DNA from: Pedobacter africanus
GTDB lineage: Bacteria; Bacteroidota; Bacteroidia; Sphingobacteriales; Sphingobacteriaceae
Length of the DNA stretch: 64,000 nucleotides
Assembly (NCBI RefSeq): GCF_900176535.1
Contig: NZ_FWXT01000004.1
Span: 62,001-126,000 of the forward strand
Direction: 5' to 3'
A program made the translations under genes and the position numbers. This document shows, piece after piece, positions 42,788 through 51,710 of the stretch. Each line of letters starts with the position of its first letter. Position 1 is the stretch's first letter. Below the pieces are notes generated by a model that was given only the letters and a program-made list of their open reading frames with translations, did no database searches and had not been told where the DNA came from.

Positions 42788-43402
42788 TTATTTGAAAGAC
42801 TCTATTTTGTCGATTACCATAGTGTTGGCGGCGCGGTCGCCAAGTTTTCGGCCATCTTCGGTAGCCAGCACCATAATGGGTTCTATAAAGTTTCCTACTA
42901 TAGGTACCAAACCCAGTAAACACGATACAATGTTCCTCACCAGGGATTTTGATTTGTTGATGGGTTTGTTCGTTTCCAGGTCTATCACCACAAGTTTCAA
43001 AGCCCTTTTGCCATAGCTTTGGCCTTGTCCGAACCCATCTTTTAAAAGCTGGTAGGCAATAGGCACGAGAATAAGCAAAAGACCAAGCAGGCCAAATAAT
43101 ATGGTAAGGCTTTCTTCACTTCCATAGGCGGCCATAAAAGCCAGGAAAAAGAAAATACAGCCGGGAATTGCAAGGGCAAGTACAATTAAACCGTCTAGCA
43201 GGGCGGCCAGGAACCGGTTGCCCATGTCTGCCTTGGCATAACCTATATGGGTTGTGCGTTTAGGTTCAAAAGGATTGTTTACTCCCGGTGGGTTTTCTGT
43301 TGGCTGCTGGACTGGTGTGGTTGTTAGTACAGTACCATCGTTGATGCAGAATTTTACATCATCGGGGTAGCTGGTATGGCATACAGGGCAAATGTTGTTC
43401 AT
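42788..43402 (-). CDS. RDD family membrane protein with N-terminal Cys-rich ribbon
   Basis: A 204-residue protein. The N-terminus (CPVCHTSYPDDVKFCINDG) resembles half a zinc ribbon with three cysteines. The RDD domain follows (about residues 60-200) with the Arg/Asp features GNRFLAALLDGLIVLA and SYGKRALKLVVID. RDD proteins are membrane proteins of mostly unknown role, some linked to Na+ transport. It is the first gene of a two-gene unit with the zinc-ribbon protein. Confidence 0.85.
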   Translation of the reverse strand: MNNICPVCHTSYPDDVKFCINDGTVLTTTPVQQPTENPPGVNNPFEPKRTTHIGYAKADMGNRFLAALLDGLIVLALAIPGCIFFFLAFMAAYGSEESLTILFGLLGLLLILVPIAYQLLKDGFGQGQSYGKRALKLVVIDLETNKPINKSKSLVRNIVSCLLGLVPIVGNFIEPIMVLATEDGRKLGDRAANTMVIDKIESFK

Positions 43403-43505
43403 AGGGAAAGGGGTAATTTAGCCGACTAAGATACTAATCTAATGCCAATTCTGCTTATCTGGGCAGATTTTCGTAAGTTTATCCGAAAACAGGAGAACGA
43501 CTATA

Positions 43506-44069
43506 ATGAAGCCGATTTACATCCCTATATTGCTTTTGCTTATTTTTTTTCAAGGCTGCGGACTGAACGAACGTGAGAAAAACCTGAAAAAACTACAGCA
43601 GGAAACTGCACAAAAGGAGCAGGAATTGCTGGCCTGGGAGCAGCGTTTGAAACTAAAAGAACAGGAACTGGACCATATCAAATTGTCTCTGGACAGTGCA
43701 AAAAAACAAATTGATTCGGTTGGTGTTCACAATCCGGCCCTTATCGGAAAATGGACAGTTAAAATGACCTGCACTGAAACAACCTGTGAGGGTTCTGCGT
43801 TAGGAGATACAAAAACGGAACAGTGGGAGATAAGCTATAAGGAGAATAATGTGATTGTAAAGGCTTATGCCGGACCGGTACTGATTAGGGTATATATAGG
43901 GAGTTATAGGAACGATGTGCTGAAAATTGTAGATGAAAAGCCGAATTCGGGGGCTTTAATCAGTGCAACACTTAATTTTACCGGAGCAGAGAAAATGGAA
44001 GGATCAAGAGAGATTCAGCAGAAAGACTGCAAAATAGTTTATGCATTGAACGCCAGGAAATTGAAATAA
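43506..44069 (+). CDS. Lipoprotein with coiled coil, unknown function
   Basis: A 187-residue lipoprotein (lipobox IFFQGC; Cys about residue 18). A coiled coil of about residues 23-72 is rich in Lys, Glu and Gln. A beta-rich C-terminal domain (GKWTVKMTCTETTCEGS onward) follows and resembles small secreted domains of about 100 residues. I do not recognise a named family. It is 19 bp upstream of the antiporter gene on the same strand. Confidence 0.75.
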   Translation: MKPIYIPILLLLIFFQGCGLNEREKNLKKLQQETAQKEQELLAWEQRLKLKEQELDHIKLSLDSAKKQIDSVGVHNPALIGKWTVKMTCTETTCEGSALGDTKTEQWEISYKENNVIVKAYAGPVLIRVYIGSYRNDVLKIVDEKPNSGALISATLNFTGAEKMEGSREIQQKDCKIVYALNARKLK

Positions 44070-44088
44070 CCGTTCAAAAAAGCTGCTT

Positions 44089-46254
44089 ATGATTTTATTA
44101 TCTTCATTAGATTTTTCCCTGCCGCTGCAGAACCCGGTTATCATCTTTTCGCTGGTACTGTTTATCATTCTGTTTGCACCCATACTGCTGAACAAAATAA
44201 AAGTACCCCATATCATCGGTTTAATTGTGGCAGGCGTTATTGTTGGGCCCTATGGTTTAAATCTGCTGAAACGGGACAGCAGTATTGTGCTGTTTGGTAC
44301 GGTGGGATTGCTGTATATCATGTTTCTTGCGGGCCTGGAGATTGATCTGGCCGAGTTTAAAAAGAACAGAAAGCGTATTCTGGTATTTGGCCTGTTCACC
44401 TTTGTGTTTCCCCTGGTGTTTGGGTCGCTGGCCAGCTATTACCTGCTGGGCTATGGTTTTTTGTCTTCCCTGTTACTGGCGAGTATGTTTTCCACGCATA
44501 CCCTGGTGTCTTATCCTATTGCCAGCAAGTATGGAGTGATCAGGAACCGGGCAGTGAGCATGACCGTTGGCGGAACCATGATCACGGATATTCTGGCCTT
44601 GCTCATCCTTGCGGGCATTGCAGGTATGACTAAAGAAAGTGTTTCTCCGGCCTTCTGGCTGCAGCTTGGAGGGGCTACCATTGTATTTGTAACCATTGTT
44701 TTTGCGGTATTTCCCATCATCATCAGGTGGTTTTTCAAACACTTTGAAGACAGCGTATCGCAATATATTTTTGTGCTGGCCATGGTTTTTCTGGCTTCTT
44801 TCTTAGCAGAAGCGGCCGGTATTGAAGCCATTATCGGTGCATTTTTCTCGGGCCTGGTGCTGAACAAATTTGTACCACATACCTCGCCGCTCATGAACAG
44901 GATAGAATTTGTAGGCAATGCACTCTTTATACCTTTTTTTCTGATCAGCGTGGGCATGCTGGTGGATGTTACGGTTCTGGTAAAGGGCTGGGGTGCCCTG
45001 AAGGTTGCCGGTGTGATTATTACGGTGGCAGTTGCCACCAAGTACCTGGCAGCCTGGCTAACACAGAAAATATTTAAGCTCAGTGCTACCGAAGGGACCA
45101 TGATCTTTGGCTTAAGCGCTTCCCATGCTGCTGCAACGCTTGCCATCATTTTGGTAGGATATAACATCATCACCGGAGAGACTGCTGCGGGCGAACCTAT
45201 CAGGTTACTGAATGAAGACGTATTGAACGGTACCATTCTATTGATCCTGGTGAGCTGCGGGGTAAGTTCATTTGTTGTAGAAGGAGCATCTAAAAAACTC
45301 GCACTTGAGCAGGAAGCACAGGAAGCCACACCCCTGGAAGAACAGACCAATGAGAAGATCCTGGTAACCCTGGCTTATCCCGATATGGTGACCCAACTGG
45401 TTGATTTTGGCATGATGCTGAAATCAAAAAAAACACATACATCGGTGTATGGCCTGAATGTAATTGCCGATGAACAGGTGGTCGATACCAATGCCGGAAC
45501 TTCTAAAAAAATACTCGAGAAAGCCATTTCTCATGCAGCTGCCTCAGAAAACAGCCTTATTCCGGTAACCAGGTATGATTCGAGCATCAGTAACGGAATT
45601 GTGTATACCATTAAGGAGCACGGGGTAAGCGATATTGTGATTGGCATGCACAAGCAGGCCGATCAGCATACATTTCTGGGTACCAAGGCAGAAAATATCA
45701 TCAAAAGGATACACGAAACGATTTATATTTACAAACCTACACAACCACTCAATACGTTTAAAAGGGTTGTTGTGGCCATACCTCCAAAAGCGGAGACGGA
45801 GCCAGGATTTTTGCATTGGCTCAAGAAACTGATGGCCATTGCCAAAGAAGCTACCATGCCGCTAAACTTTTATGCTACAGCAGAAACCAACGAGGCTATC
45901 GGAAAAATTACAGAACGGACTTCTGCCACGGTTAAAATACAGTTCACTGAATTTAGCAATTGGGACGATTTCCTGATATTTAGCAGGGAGTTAAAGGTGA
46001 ATGACCTTTTTATCATCATTTCTTCCCGTAAAGGGCATAATTCTTATATCCCGCAGTTAAACAAGCTGCCTTATTACCTTTCGAACTATTTTTTAAAGCA
46101 AAGCCTGATTGTGTTGTATCCGAAGCAATTGGAATTGGGTATTAACATGGGTAATATAGAACAGGCAGACAGCCACCTGATCGAGAGCCTTTCTGAACAG
46201 CTGGGAGTGATTGGTAAAGCAGGCAGGTATGTAAGAGGGCTCTTTAAAAAGTAA
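44089..46254 (+). CDS. Cation:proton antiporter (CPA2/KefB-like)
   Basis: A 721-residue inner-membrane antiporter. About 12-13 helices span residues 15-410 with the Na/H exchanger fold (LNKIKVPHIIGLIVAGVIVGP, GTVGLLYIMFLAGLEIDL, the motif IEAIIGAFFSGLVLN). A cytoplasmic C-terminal region of about 300 residues resembles universal-stress-protein domains rather than a TrkA-N domain. It exchanges Na+ or K+ for H+. It may be cotranscribed with the preceding lipoprotein gene. Confidence 0.92.
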   Translation: MILLSSLDFSLPLQNPVIIFSLVLFIILFAPILLNKIKVPHIIGLIVAGVIVGPYGLNLLKRDSSIVLFGTVGLLYIMFLAGLEIDLAEFKKNRKRILVFGLFTFVFPLVFGSLASYYLLGYGFLSSLLLASMFSTHTLVSYPIASKYGVIRNRAVSMTVGGTMITDILALLILAGIAGMTKESVSPAFWLQLGGATIVFVTIVFAVFPIIIRWFFKHFEDSVSQYIFVLAMVFLASFLAEAAGIEAIIGAFFSGLVLNKFVPHTSPLMNRIEFVGNALFIPFFLISVGMLVDVTVLVKGWGALKVAGVIITVAVATKYLAAWLTQKIFKLSATEGTMIFGLSASHAAATLAIILVGYNIITGETAAGEPIRLLNEDVLNGTILLILVSCGVSSFVVEGASKKLALEQEAQEATPLEEQTNEKILVTLAYPDMVTQLVDFGMMLKSKKTHTSVYGLNVIADEQVVDTNAGTSKKILEKAISHAAASENSLIPVTRYDSSISNGIVYTIKEHGVSDIVIGMHKQADQHTFLGTKAENIIKRIHETIYIYKPTQPLNTFKRVVVAIPPKAETEPGFLHWLKKLMAIAKEATMPLNFYATAETNEAIGKITERTSATVKIQFTEFSNWDDFLIFSRELKVNDLFIIISSRKGHNSYIPQLNKLPYYLSNYFLKQSLIVLYPKQLELGINMGNIEQADSHLIESLSEQLGVIGKAGRYVRGLFKK

Positions 46255-46325
46255 AATGATTGACTTGCAATTGTGCAGATCATTCAGGTTTTATTAGCTT
46301 TGGTATTCAAATCAAAAATTGCATA

Positions 46326-46733
46326 ATGAATCATTGGTTAGTAAAAAGTGAGCCTTTTAAATACAGCTGGGAAAAATTTAATAAAGATGGCCGTACCTTT
46401 TGGGACGGTGTACGCAACTACCAGGCGCGTAACAACCTGAAAGAAATGAAAGAGGGCGATCTGGTTCTGTTTTACCATAGTAACGAAGGCAAAAATGTGG
46501 TAGGTGTAGCCAAAGTGGTAAAGGAATTTTATCAGGACCCAACAACAGATGATGCCAATTGGGTAGTGGTAGACCTGGCACCGGTGGAAACACTTAAAAA
46601 TCCGGTATCATTGGAGCAGATCAAAGCTGAGGAAAGCCTGAAAGATATTTCGCTGGTAAGGCAGGGCCGTTTGTCGGTGATGCCTTTAAGGGCTGCAGAG
46701 TTTGATAAGATATTAGAAATGTCAGAAAAATAA
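46326..46733 (+). CDS. EVE-domain protein
   Basis: A 135-residue protein consisting of one EVE (PUA/YTH-like) domain: MNHWLVKSEPFKYSW, TFWDGVRNYQARNNLKEM and GDLVLFYHS. The fold binds modified nucleobases in RNA or DNA; the specific ligand is unknown. I use ATG 46326 because the conserved domain starts there; an in-frame codon at 46260 would add 22 unrelated residues. A family-1 element begins 4 bp after its stop. Confidence 0.92.
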   Translation: MNHWLVKSEPFKYSWEKFNKDGRTFWDGVRNYQARNNLKEMKEGDLVLFYHSNEGKNVVGVAKVVKEFYQDPTTDDANWVVVDLAPVETLKNPVSLEQIKAEESLKDISLVRQGRLSVMPLRAAEFDKILEMSEK

Positions 46734-46737
46734 AGGT

Positions 46738-46835
46738 CAAAATAAACCGTTCTCTTCGAAGGCTGCATAATTTTAGTTTTTCCTTAATGAAAAAACTAAA
46801 AAGACGCTATGCCTTCTCTGAGAAGGTGTATTTTG
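46738..46835 (+). repeat. Family-1 hairpin element, copy D
   Basis: A 98-bp copy with the outer helix CAAAATAAACCGTTCTC / GAGAAGGTGTATTTTG, second helix GAAGGC/GCCTTC, conserved TGCATAATT and AGACGCTA, and apical stem TTAGTTTTT / AAAAACTAA. The terminal base pair is C-G where copies A-C have G-C. Confidence 0.85.
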
Positions 46836-46852
46836 TTTTACAAAGAGCACCC

Positions 46853-46879
46853 GTGTTTCTCTGAGAAGGTATATTTTTA
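46853..46879 (+). repeat. Family-1 half element, copy D'
   Basis: TGTTTCTCTGAGAAGGTATATTTTT (shown in part: TCTCTGAGAAGGTATATTTT) repeats the 3' arm of copy D 18 bp downstream without a matching 5' arm. Confidence 0.6.
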
Positions 46880-46912
46880 GCTCAAATGCGAAGTAGTGAA
46901 ATGTTTTGTGAT

Positions 46913-47434
46913 TTACTCCGGAAAAAACAGTGCTTTTAGTTCTTTGGCATCATTAGGCTGCATTTTTCCGCCTAAGATTAAGCGCAACTGCCTTCTTCTT
47001 AACGCTCCGGCAAACAATTCTTTTTCTTCCTGGGTTTCTGGTTTCAGTTCAGGTACAGGTATGGTCCTGCCGCTTTGGTCTACCGCTACAAAGGTATAGT
47101 AGGCCTCATTGGATTTTGCACGGCTCCCCGAAGGGATATTTTCGGCCCATACATCCAGGCGTACCTCAACCGAGGTATTAAAGGCCCGTGTAACTTTGGC
47201 TTCTATGGTAATTACATCACCCAGTTTAATGGGCTGCTGAAAAGATACATTATCTACCGATGCGGTAACTACAATGCGGTTGCAGTGTTTTTGAGCAGAA
47301 ATGGCTGCTGCGATATCCATCCAATGCAGCAAACGGCCTCCCATTAAATTGTTAAGGGTATTGGTATCATTGGGCAATACCAGTTCGTTCATCACTGTGA
47401 ACGAATCTTTCGGGCTTTTAACTTTTATACTCAT
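46913..47434 (-). CDS. Acyl-CoA thioesterase (hotdog fold)
   Basis: A 173-residue hotdog-fold thioesterase of the cytosolic acyl-CoA hydrolase type. It has VLPNDTNTLNNLMGGRLLHWMD with the catalytic Asn/Asp region, and NEAYYTFVAVDQSGR in the second half. It hydrolyses acyl-CoA to fatty acid and CoA. I use ATG 47434 (MSIKVKSPKDS); the longer frame would run through its -7 element. It lies 55 bp downstream of the PAP2 gene on the same strand and converges on the EVE gene. Confidence 0.88.
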   Translation of the reverse strand: MSIKVKSPKDSFTVMNELVLPNDTNTLNNLMGGRLLHWMDIAAAISAQKHCNRIVVTASVDNVSFQQPIKLGDVITIEAKVTRAFNTSVEVRLDVWAENIPSGSRAKSNEAYYTFVAVDQSGRTIPVPELKPETQEEKELFAGALRRRQLRLILGGKMQPNDAKELKALFFPE

Positions 47435-47442
47435 AATTTCTG

Positions 47443-47450
47443 CAAAAGTA
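47443..47450 (-). promoter_or_regulatory. -7 element of the thioesterase gene, 8 nt from the start codon
   Basis: The minus strand reads TACTTTTG, followed by CAGAAATT and the ATG at 47434. Confidence 0.5.
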
Positions 47451-47489
47451 CGTAAAAATGAACATACCTCGTTAAAACGATTATGTGCT

Positions 47490-48869
47490 TTACCAGATAA
47501 AGGCGGTAAGGCCAAGACCGAAACTCAGGTGATTGAATTTTAACCTGGACAGGCCGCCAGGTATAGGCTCATAATTCAGTTCTCCATCCTCATTTGTTTC
47601 GTTCAGGCCAAGGATCTCAAATCCATGCCTGGAATTAAGGTAGGTGGTATAGGCCTTTATGGCCACATTTCTGGCTATTCTTTTTTGTATGCCAATACCG
47701 GCAGTCCAGCTTGGTGCTCTTTTTGGTTTATACTTCATAATGGGTAACTCAGGCCTCCCATATTCTTTTTCTGCGGCAGGGTTAAGCTTCAGGATAACGT
47801 TTCCCGAACTTCCATAGGAAACACCAGTGTTTAACTTGGCCGTGATGAACCAGTTATTGGGTAAAGGATAACTAAAATAAGGCCCTACATTGAAATACCT
47901 GATACCTATTGGCTGAGTATACAGATCTTCGCTGATGGCTTTAAGGTCATCGTCCAATACTACCTTTTCAGAACTTACCGGGAAACTGCTGAATGCAAAC
48001 TCGCCCCCGACACCAAAATTCCGGTTAATGAACCAGGCACCCTCAATCCCCAGGTTAAACCCTCTTTTTACGTACAGATCTTCTGAATTTGCCAGGGAAA
48101 GGTCGTTGCTGGTGCTGATGGCATAGCCCAGGTGCATTTCCAGAAAGCTGGGCTTGTTGTTAATGGGGACAGGATTGTTCCGGAGCGGGGCATTCATGCC
48201 CCTGTCTTTAAAAATCTGGTCGGTGATGTAATAACCAAGTTCTGTAGAGGCGATACCAATGGCTGCCCCTGCCAATACGTCTGAGATCCAGTGGCGGTTG
48301 TTTAAGCCACGGCCCAATGCGGTTGCTGTAGCCGAGGTATAACCCATAACGCTGTATAGGGGATGCCGGTATTCGCCATACTCTTTATGAAGAAAAGTTG
48401 CATTGGTAAATGCCATGGCGGTATGCCCGGACGGAAAGGAATTTCTTGAGGTTGCATCAGGTCTTTGCACGCCCGCAGTTCTTTTTATGCTATTAACGAC
48501 TACCCCCATAATTCCCATTGAAAAAGCATAGGACACCACCGCTCGTTTTGGACTGTGCCTGCCCTTGACATGGGCCGCATTGAGCAGCAAAACCGTAGCC
48601 ACAGGGGCATACTGCAGGTAATCATCATAACGGTATCTGAAAGTAGGGATGTAACGGTTCCGGAGTTCCCTGATCTCTTCCTTATGGGGCCAGGTAAGTA
48701 CAGTAGCCCCCAGTAAAATGGCTGGGACGGCAGTTTTCTGTACAGCATCACATTTTAGAAACCGGCTTATTGGTTTTTGTAGTGTAGTGTCGGCATGTTG
48801 CGCATGAGCAGTAATAGTTAAGGAAAGGGCCAGCAGAAGAGCGGAGCAGGTTCTGTAATTTAAATGCAT
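47490..48869 (-). CDS. PAP2-superfamily phosphatase fused to an outer-membrane-type beta-barrel
   Basis: A 459-residue protein with a signal peptide (cleavage after TAHAQ). The PAP2 motifs are complete: KRTAGVQRP (K-x6-RP), PSGH, and RGLNNRHWISD (R-x5-H-x3-D). These mark a lipid-phosphate or lipid A/undecaprenyl-type phosphatase. The C-terminal half (about residues 240-459) is rich in amphipathic beta-strands ending in FGLGLTAFIW, a terminal aromatic that suggests an outer-membrane barrel. This gives a secreted phosphatase joined to a barrel, seen in some Bacteroidota. The fusion and location are inferred. Confidence 0.83.
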   Translation of the reverse strand: MHLNYRTCSALLLALSLTITAHAQHADTTLQKPISRFLKCDAVQKTAVPAILLGATVLTWPHKEEIRELRNRYIPTFRYRYDDYLQYAPVATVLLLNAAHVKGRHSPKRAVVSYAFSMGIMGVVVNSIKRTAGVQRPDATSRNSFPSGHTAMAFTNATFLHKEYGEYRHPLYSVMGYTSATATALGRGLNNRHWISDVLAGAAIGIASTELGYYITDQIFKDRGMNAPLRNNPVPINNKPSFLEMHLGYAISTSNDLSLANSEDLYVKRGFNLGIEGAWFINRNFGVGGEFAFSSFPVSSEKVVLDDDLKAISEDLYTQPIGIRYFNVGPYFSYPLPNNWFITAKLNTGVSYGSSGNVILKLNPAAEKEYGRPELPIMKYKPKRAPSWTAGIGIQKRIARNVAIKAYTTYLNSRHGFEILGLNETNEDGELNYEPIPGGLSRLKFNHLSFGLGLTAFIW

Positions 48870-48968
48870 GTCCTAATTTATTGATTTGCCCTTTTGTTTC
48901 CACAAATGTGAAGAGAATATTCAATTCTGCAATTAAACAAATCATGGTTTCTTGTGTTATTTTTAGAC

Positions 48969-50453
48969 ATGAATAATCAAACACTGTTACAGTATTTTCA
49001 CTGGTATTATAATGGAGATGAAAAATTATGGGACAAAGCCATCAGGGAGGCGGGCTCATTAGCAGAAATGGGGATTACAGCAGTCTGGCTGCCACCGGCT
49101 TATAAAGCCGAATCGGGCGTAGTGTCTGTTGGGTACGACCCCTATGACCTATTTGACCTGGGAGAATTTGATCAGAAAGGTACAGTGGCCACAAAATATG
49201 GTACCCATGTGCAATACAGGGAAGCCATTCAAACTTTTCAGGCCAATGGCATTGCGGTAATTGCAGATGTTGTATTTAACCATAAGGCCGGAGGTGATGA
49301 ACTGGAAAGGGTAAGCGTTAGGACTGTAGACCCGCAAAACAGGTTGAAATTTACTTCAGAAGTTTTTGAAATAGAGGCCTGGACCAGGTTTACCTTTAAA
49401 GCACGTGATGGGAGATATTCGGAATTTATATGGGATAAAAACTGCTTTAGCGGCGTTGATTGGGCTGCTGACCTGAAAAAAACAGGGATATATTCTATCC
49501 AGAACCAGTACGGGGAAGGTTGGGAAGAGGTCCCATCGACTGAACTTGGCAACTACGATTACCTGATGTTTAATGATATTGAATTCAGGAACCCCGCTGT
49601 AAGGGCTGAACTGAAGTACTGGGGAGAATGGTATTATAATAATTTCGGGATGAATGGCTTCCGGATGGATGCCGTGAAACATATTTCAACAGCATTTTTA
49701 ATGGAATGGCTGGACCATATGAACGATACCTTTGGGAAGGATTTTTTTGTTGTAGCTGAAAACTGGAACATAACGGAAGTTGAAGCACTTACACAATACC
49801 TTGACATTACAAAAGGGAAAATGCAGTTGTTTGATACCAGGTTACACCAGAACCTGTACCTGGCTTCCATTACGCAGAACTATGATCTGCGTACAATTTT
49901 TGAGCAGACCCTGGTGCAGTCCCATCCATTATTTGCGGTAACTTTTGTTGACAATCATGATTCGCAGCCTTTGCAGGCCCTGGAGTCGTATGTGGATTTC
50001 TGGTTCCGACCACTCGCCTATGCGCTGATCCTTTTAAGGGAGCAGGGAATTCCCTGTGTTTTCTATCCGGATTTGTATGGAGCAAAGTATGTAGATAAGA
50101 CCGATGAAGGTTATGAAACAGGTGTAGCACTGGCGGCATTAGAGTTACTCCCTCAATTGCTGCAGATCCGCAGAGACCTGGCTTATGGCTTACAGCGCGA
50201 CTTCCTTGACCATCCGAATTGCATAGGCTGGACAAGAGAGGGGACGGCAGAAAAAGAGCATTCTGGTATGGCAGTGCTGATGAGCAATGGGGCAGCTGGT
50301 GTTAAGCGTATGGAGATGGGTTTGGCGCATGCCGGAAAGGTAATGAAAGATGCATTGGCGATATGTGCAGATACGGTGTTGATAGACGAAACAGGATGGG
50401 CTGAATTTTATTGTAAGCCTGGAAGCGTTTCTGTCTGGGTATTATCTTCGTAA
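48969..50453 (+). CDS. Cytoplasmic alpha-amylase (GH13)
   Basis: A 494-residue alpha-amylase. Catalytic residues are the Asp of GFRMDAVKHI (nucleophile), Glu of VVAENWNI (acid/base) and Asp of FVDNHDSQ (transition state). IADVVFNHKAGGDE is conserved region I. The start MNNQTLLQYFHWY and lack of a signal peptide match the intracellular GH13 subfamily 5 type. It hydrolyses internal alpha-1,4 bonds in glycogen or imported maltodextrins. It uses ATG 48969. Its stop overlaps the convergent T9SS-plug gene by 12 bp. No other starch gene is adjacent. Confidence 0.93.
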   Translation: MNNQTLLQYFHWYYNGDEKLWDKAIREAGSLAEMGITAVWLPPAYKAESGVVSVGYDPYDLFDLGEFDQKGTVATKYGTHVQYREAIQTFQANGIAVIADVVFNHKAGGDELERVSVRTVDPQNRLKFTSEVFEIEAWTRFTFKARDGRYSEFIWDKNCFSGVDWAADLKKTGIYSIQNQYGEGWEEVPSTELGNYDYLMFNDIEFRNPAVRAELKYWGEWYYNNFGMNGFRMDAVKHISTAFLMEWLDHMNDTFGKDFFVVAENWNITEVEALTQYLDITKGKMQLFDTRLHQNLYLASITQNYDLRTIFEQTLVQSHPLFAVTFVDNHDSQPLQALESYVDFWFRPLAYALILLREQGIPCVFYPDLYGAKYVDKTDEGYETGVALAALELLPQLLQIRRDLAYGLQRDFLDHPNCIGWTREGTAEKEHSGMAVLMSNGAAGVKRMEMGLAHAGKVMKDALAICADTVLIDETGWAEFYCKPGSVSVWVLSS

Positions 50454-51710
50454 AGTATTAACGTTGCTGTAACCGATCAGTTCTTCCCAGCGGGCACCAG
50501 GTTTCCGGTAATAAGCAAACACCTGGTAGGTATTGGCCGTTTCAAAATAAGAACCCTCAAAAATGGCCTGGTCTGTTTTTCCCGTTGCTTTGTCTACCCA
50601 AATGTATCTATAATCGTATAAACCCTGCTTAAGTAAGGTATTGCCATAGAACCTGCGTTTGGAAGGTTCATAAGTCATTTTACTGTTTGCATCTAACGTA
50701 TAATTGTTAAAACGTCCTACCACATAAGCCTCCCCGTTTGCCGCAGGCGGGGTTGCATTCAGGGTAAAAAAGACACGGGCATAATCGCCATCTGTATTGT
50801 TGTCCCGTCCCTCCTGGTTGCGGATAAAAAAACTTCCATTCTCATCAACCAGATTGGTATATTTAGGTTTATTGCCATTCACATCCTGGAAAAGTACGAC
50901 ATCAATAACTGAATCCCTTACGATGTCCTGAACATTTTCGGCCTTATAACGCAGACTGCGGATGTCGAACTTCCTGAATTCATTTCCGGCTGGGAAATCG
51001 TTTGCAGTAAGCTCATTATATACCAGCGAACCTGGGCGGATGAATGTGGGTTTGGTATTCAGTATGGCCGTTTGCGGAATGCCGTTTTGCATGACAATGG
51101 CTTTCAGGTCGGTATAAGGGTTCTGGATGGGTGTTTTATGGAAAATAGTAAAATTAACTTTCTGATTGCTGAAGCGCAGGGGCACCTGGGTGCTGGCTGT
51201 AATTTCTACACCTATATCAACCAGATTTTCCACCACATAAAATCTTTGCGAGATAACCGGTTTTTGCTGGTTTCCATCTTCATAAACTTTAAGCAGATAA
51301 TTGCCCGATATTTTCGGTCTGATCTGGCTATTCGGAAGGCTAAGTTCGTAATGGGTATACTTTTGAAGGGTATTGAAAGAATATTTGTAATCGTTGATCC
51401 TGTCGTCGTTGATCCCTTCCAGATAATCTATGGGCGACAACCGCGAAGATTTCCAGTCGGACGTACAATGTTCAATAGTATACCAGTAAATTTTGCTGCC
51501 ACCGTTCAGGTCATCAAATGAAAACAGTAGCTGTTCGTTTGATTTCAGGGTAATTACAGGGATGGATTGTTCTTTTTTAGTGTTGTAGCACTGCAGGGTT
51601 TTAATCTGCGGCAGATACACCATATTGTCGTATACAAATTGCCGGTTTTGGGCCAGGGCAATCTGGGTGCTGCACAAGAGCAAAAAGAACAATCCTATCC
51701 GTTTTATCAT
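50442..51710 (-). CDS. Type IX secretion system plug protein (DUF5103)
   Basis: A 422-residue exported protein with a signal peptide (cleavage after TQIALAQ). It matches the DUF5103 family, recently recognised as the Plug that closes the periplasmic side of the SprA translocon of the type IX secretion system. Recognisable segments are VYDNMVYLPQIKTLQCY near the N-terminus, SDWKSSRLSPIDYLEGINDD and the C-terminal EGSYFETANTYQVFAYYRKPGARWEELIGY. It overlaps the upstream ABC-F gene by 4 bp (ATGA-type), so the two are translationally coupled. Confidence 0.85.
   Translation of the reverse strand: MIKRIGLFFLLLCSTQIALAQNRQFVYDNMVYLPQIKTLQCYNTKKEQSIPVITLKSNEQLLFSFDDLNGGSKIYWYTIEHCTSDWKSSRLSPIDYLEGINDDRINDYKYSFNTLQKYTHYELSLPNSQIRPKISGNYLLKVYEDGNQQKPVISQRFYVVENLVDIGVEITASTQVPLRFSNQKVNFTIFHKTPIQNPYTDLKAIVMQNGIPQTAILNTKPTFIRPGSLVYNELTANDFPAGNEFRKFDIRSLRYKAENVQDIVRDSVIDVVLFQDVNGNKPKYTNLVDENGSFFIRNQEGRDNNTDGDYARVFFTLNATPPAANGEAYVVGRFNNYTLDANSKMTYEPSKRRFYGNTLLKQGLYDYRYIWVDKATGKTDQAIFEGSYFETANTYQVFAYYRKPGARWEELIGYSNVNTLRR

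Noticed and set aside
44511..45350. 279-residue minus-strand ORF
   Set aside because: It is a shadow of the antiporter gene, with Ser/Ala-rich composition typical of antisense frames.
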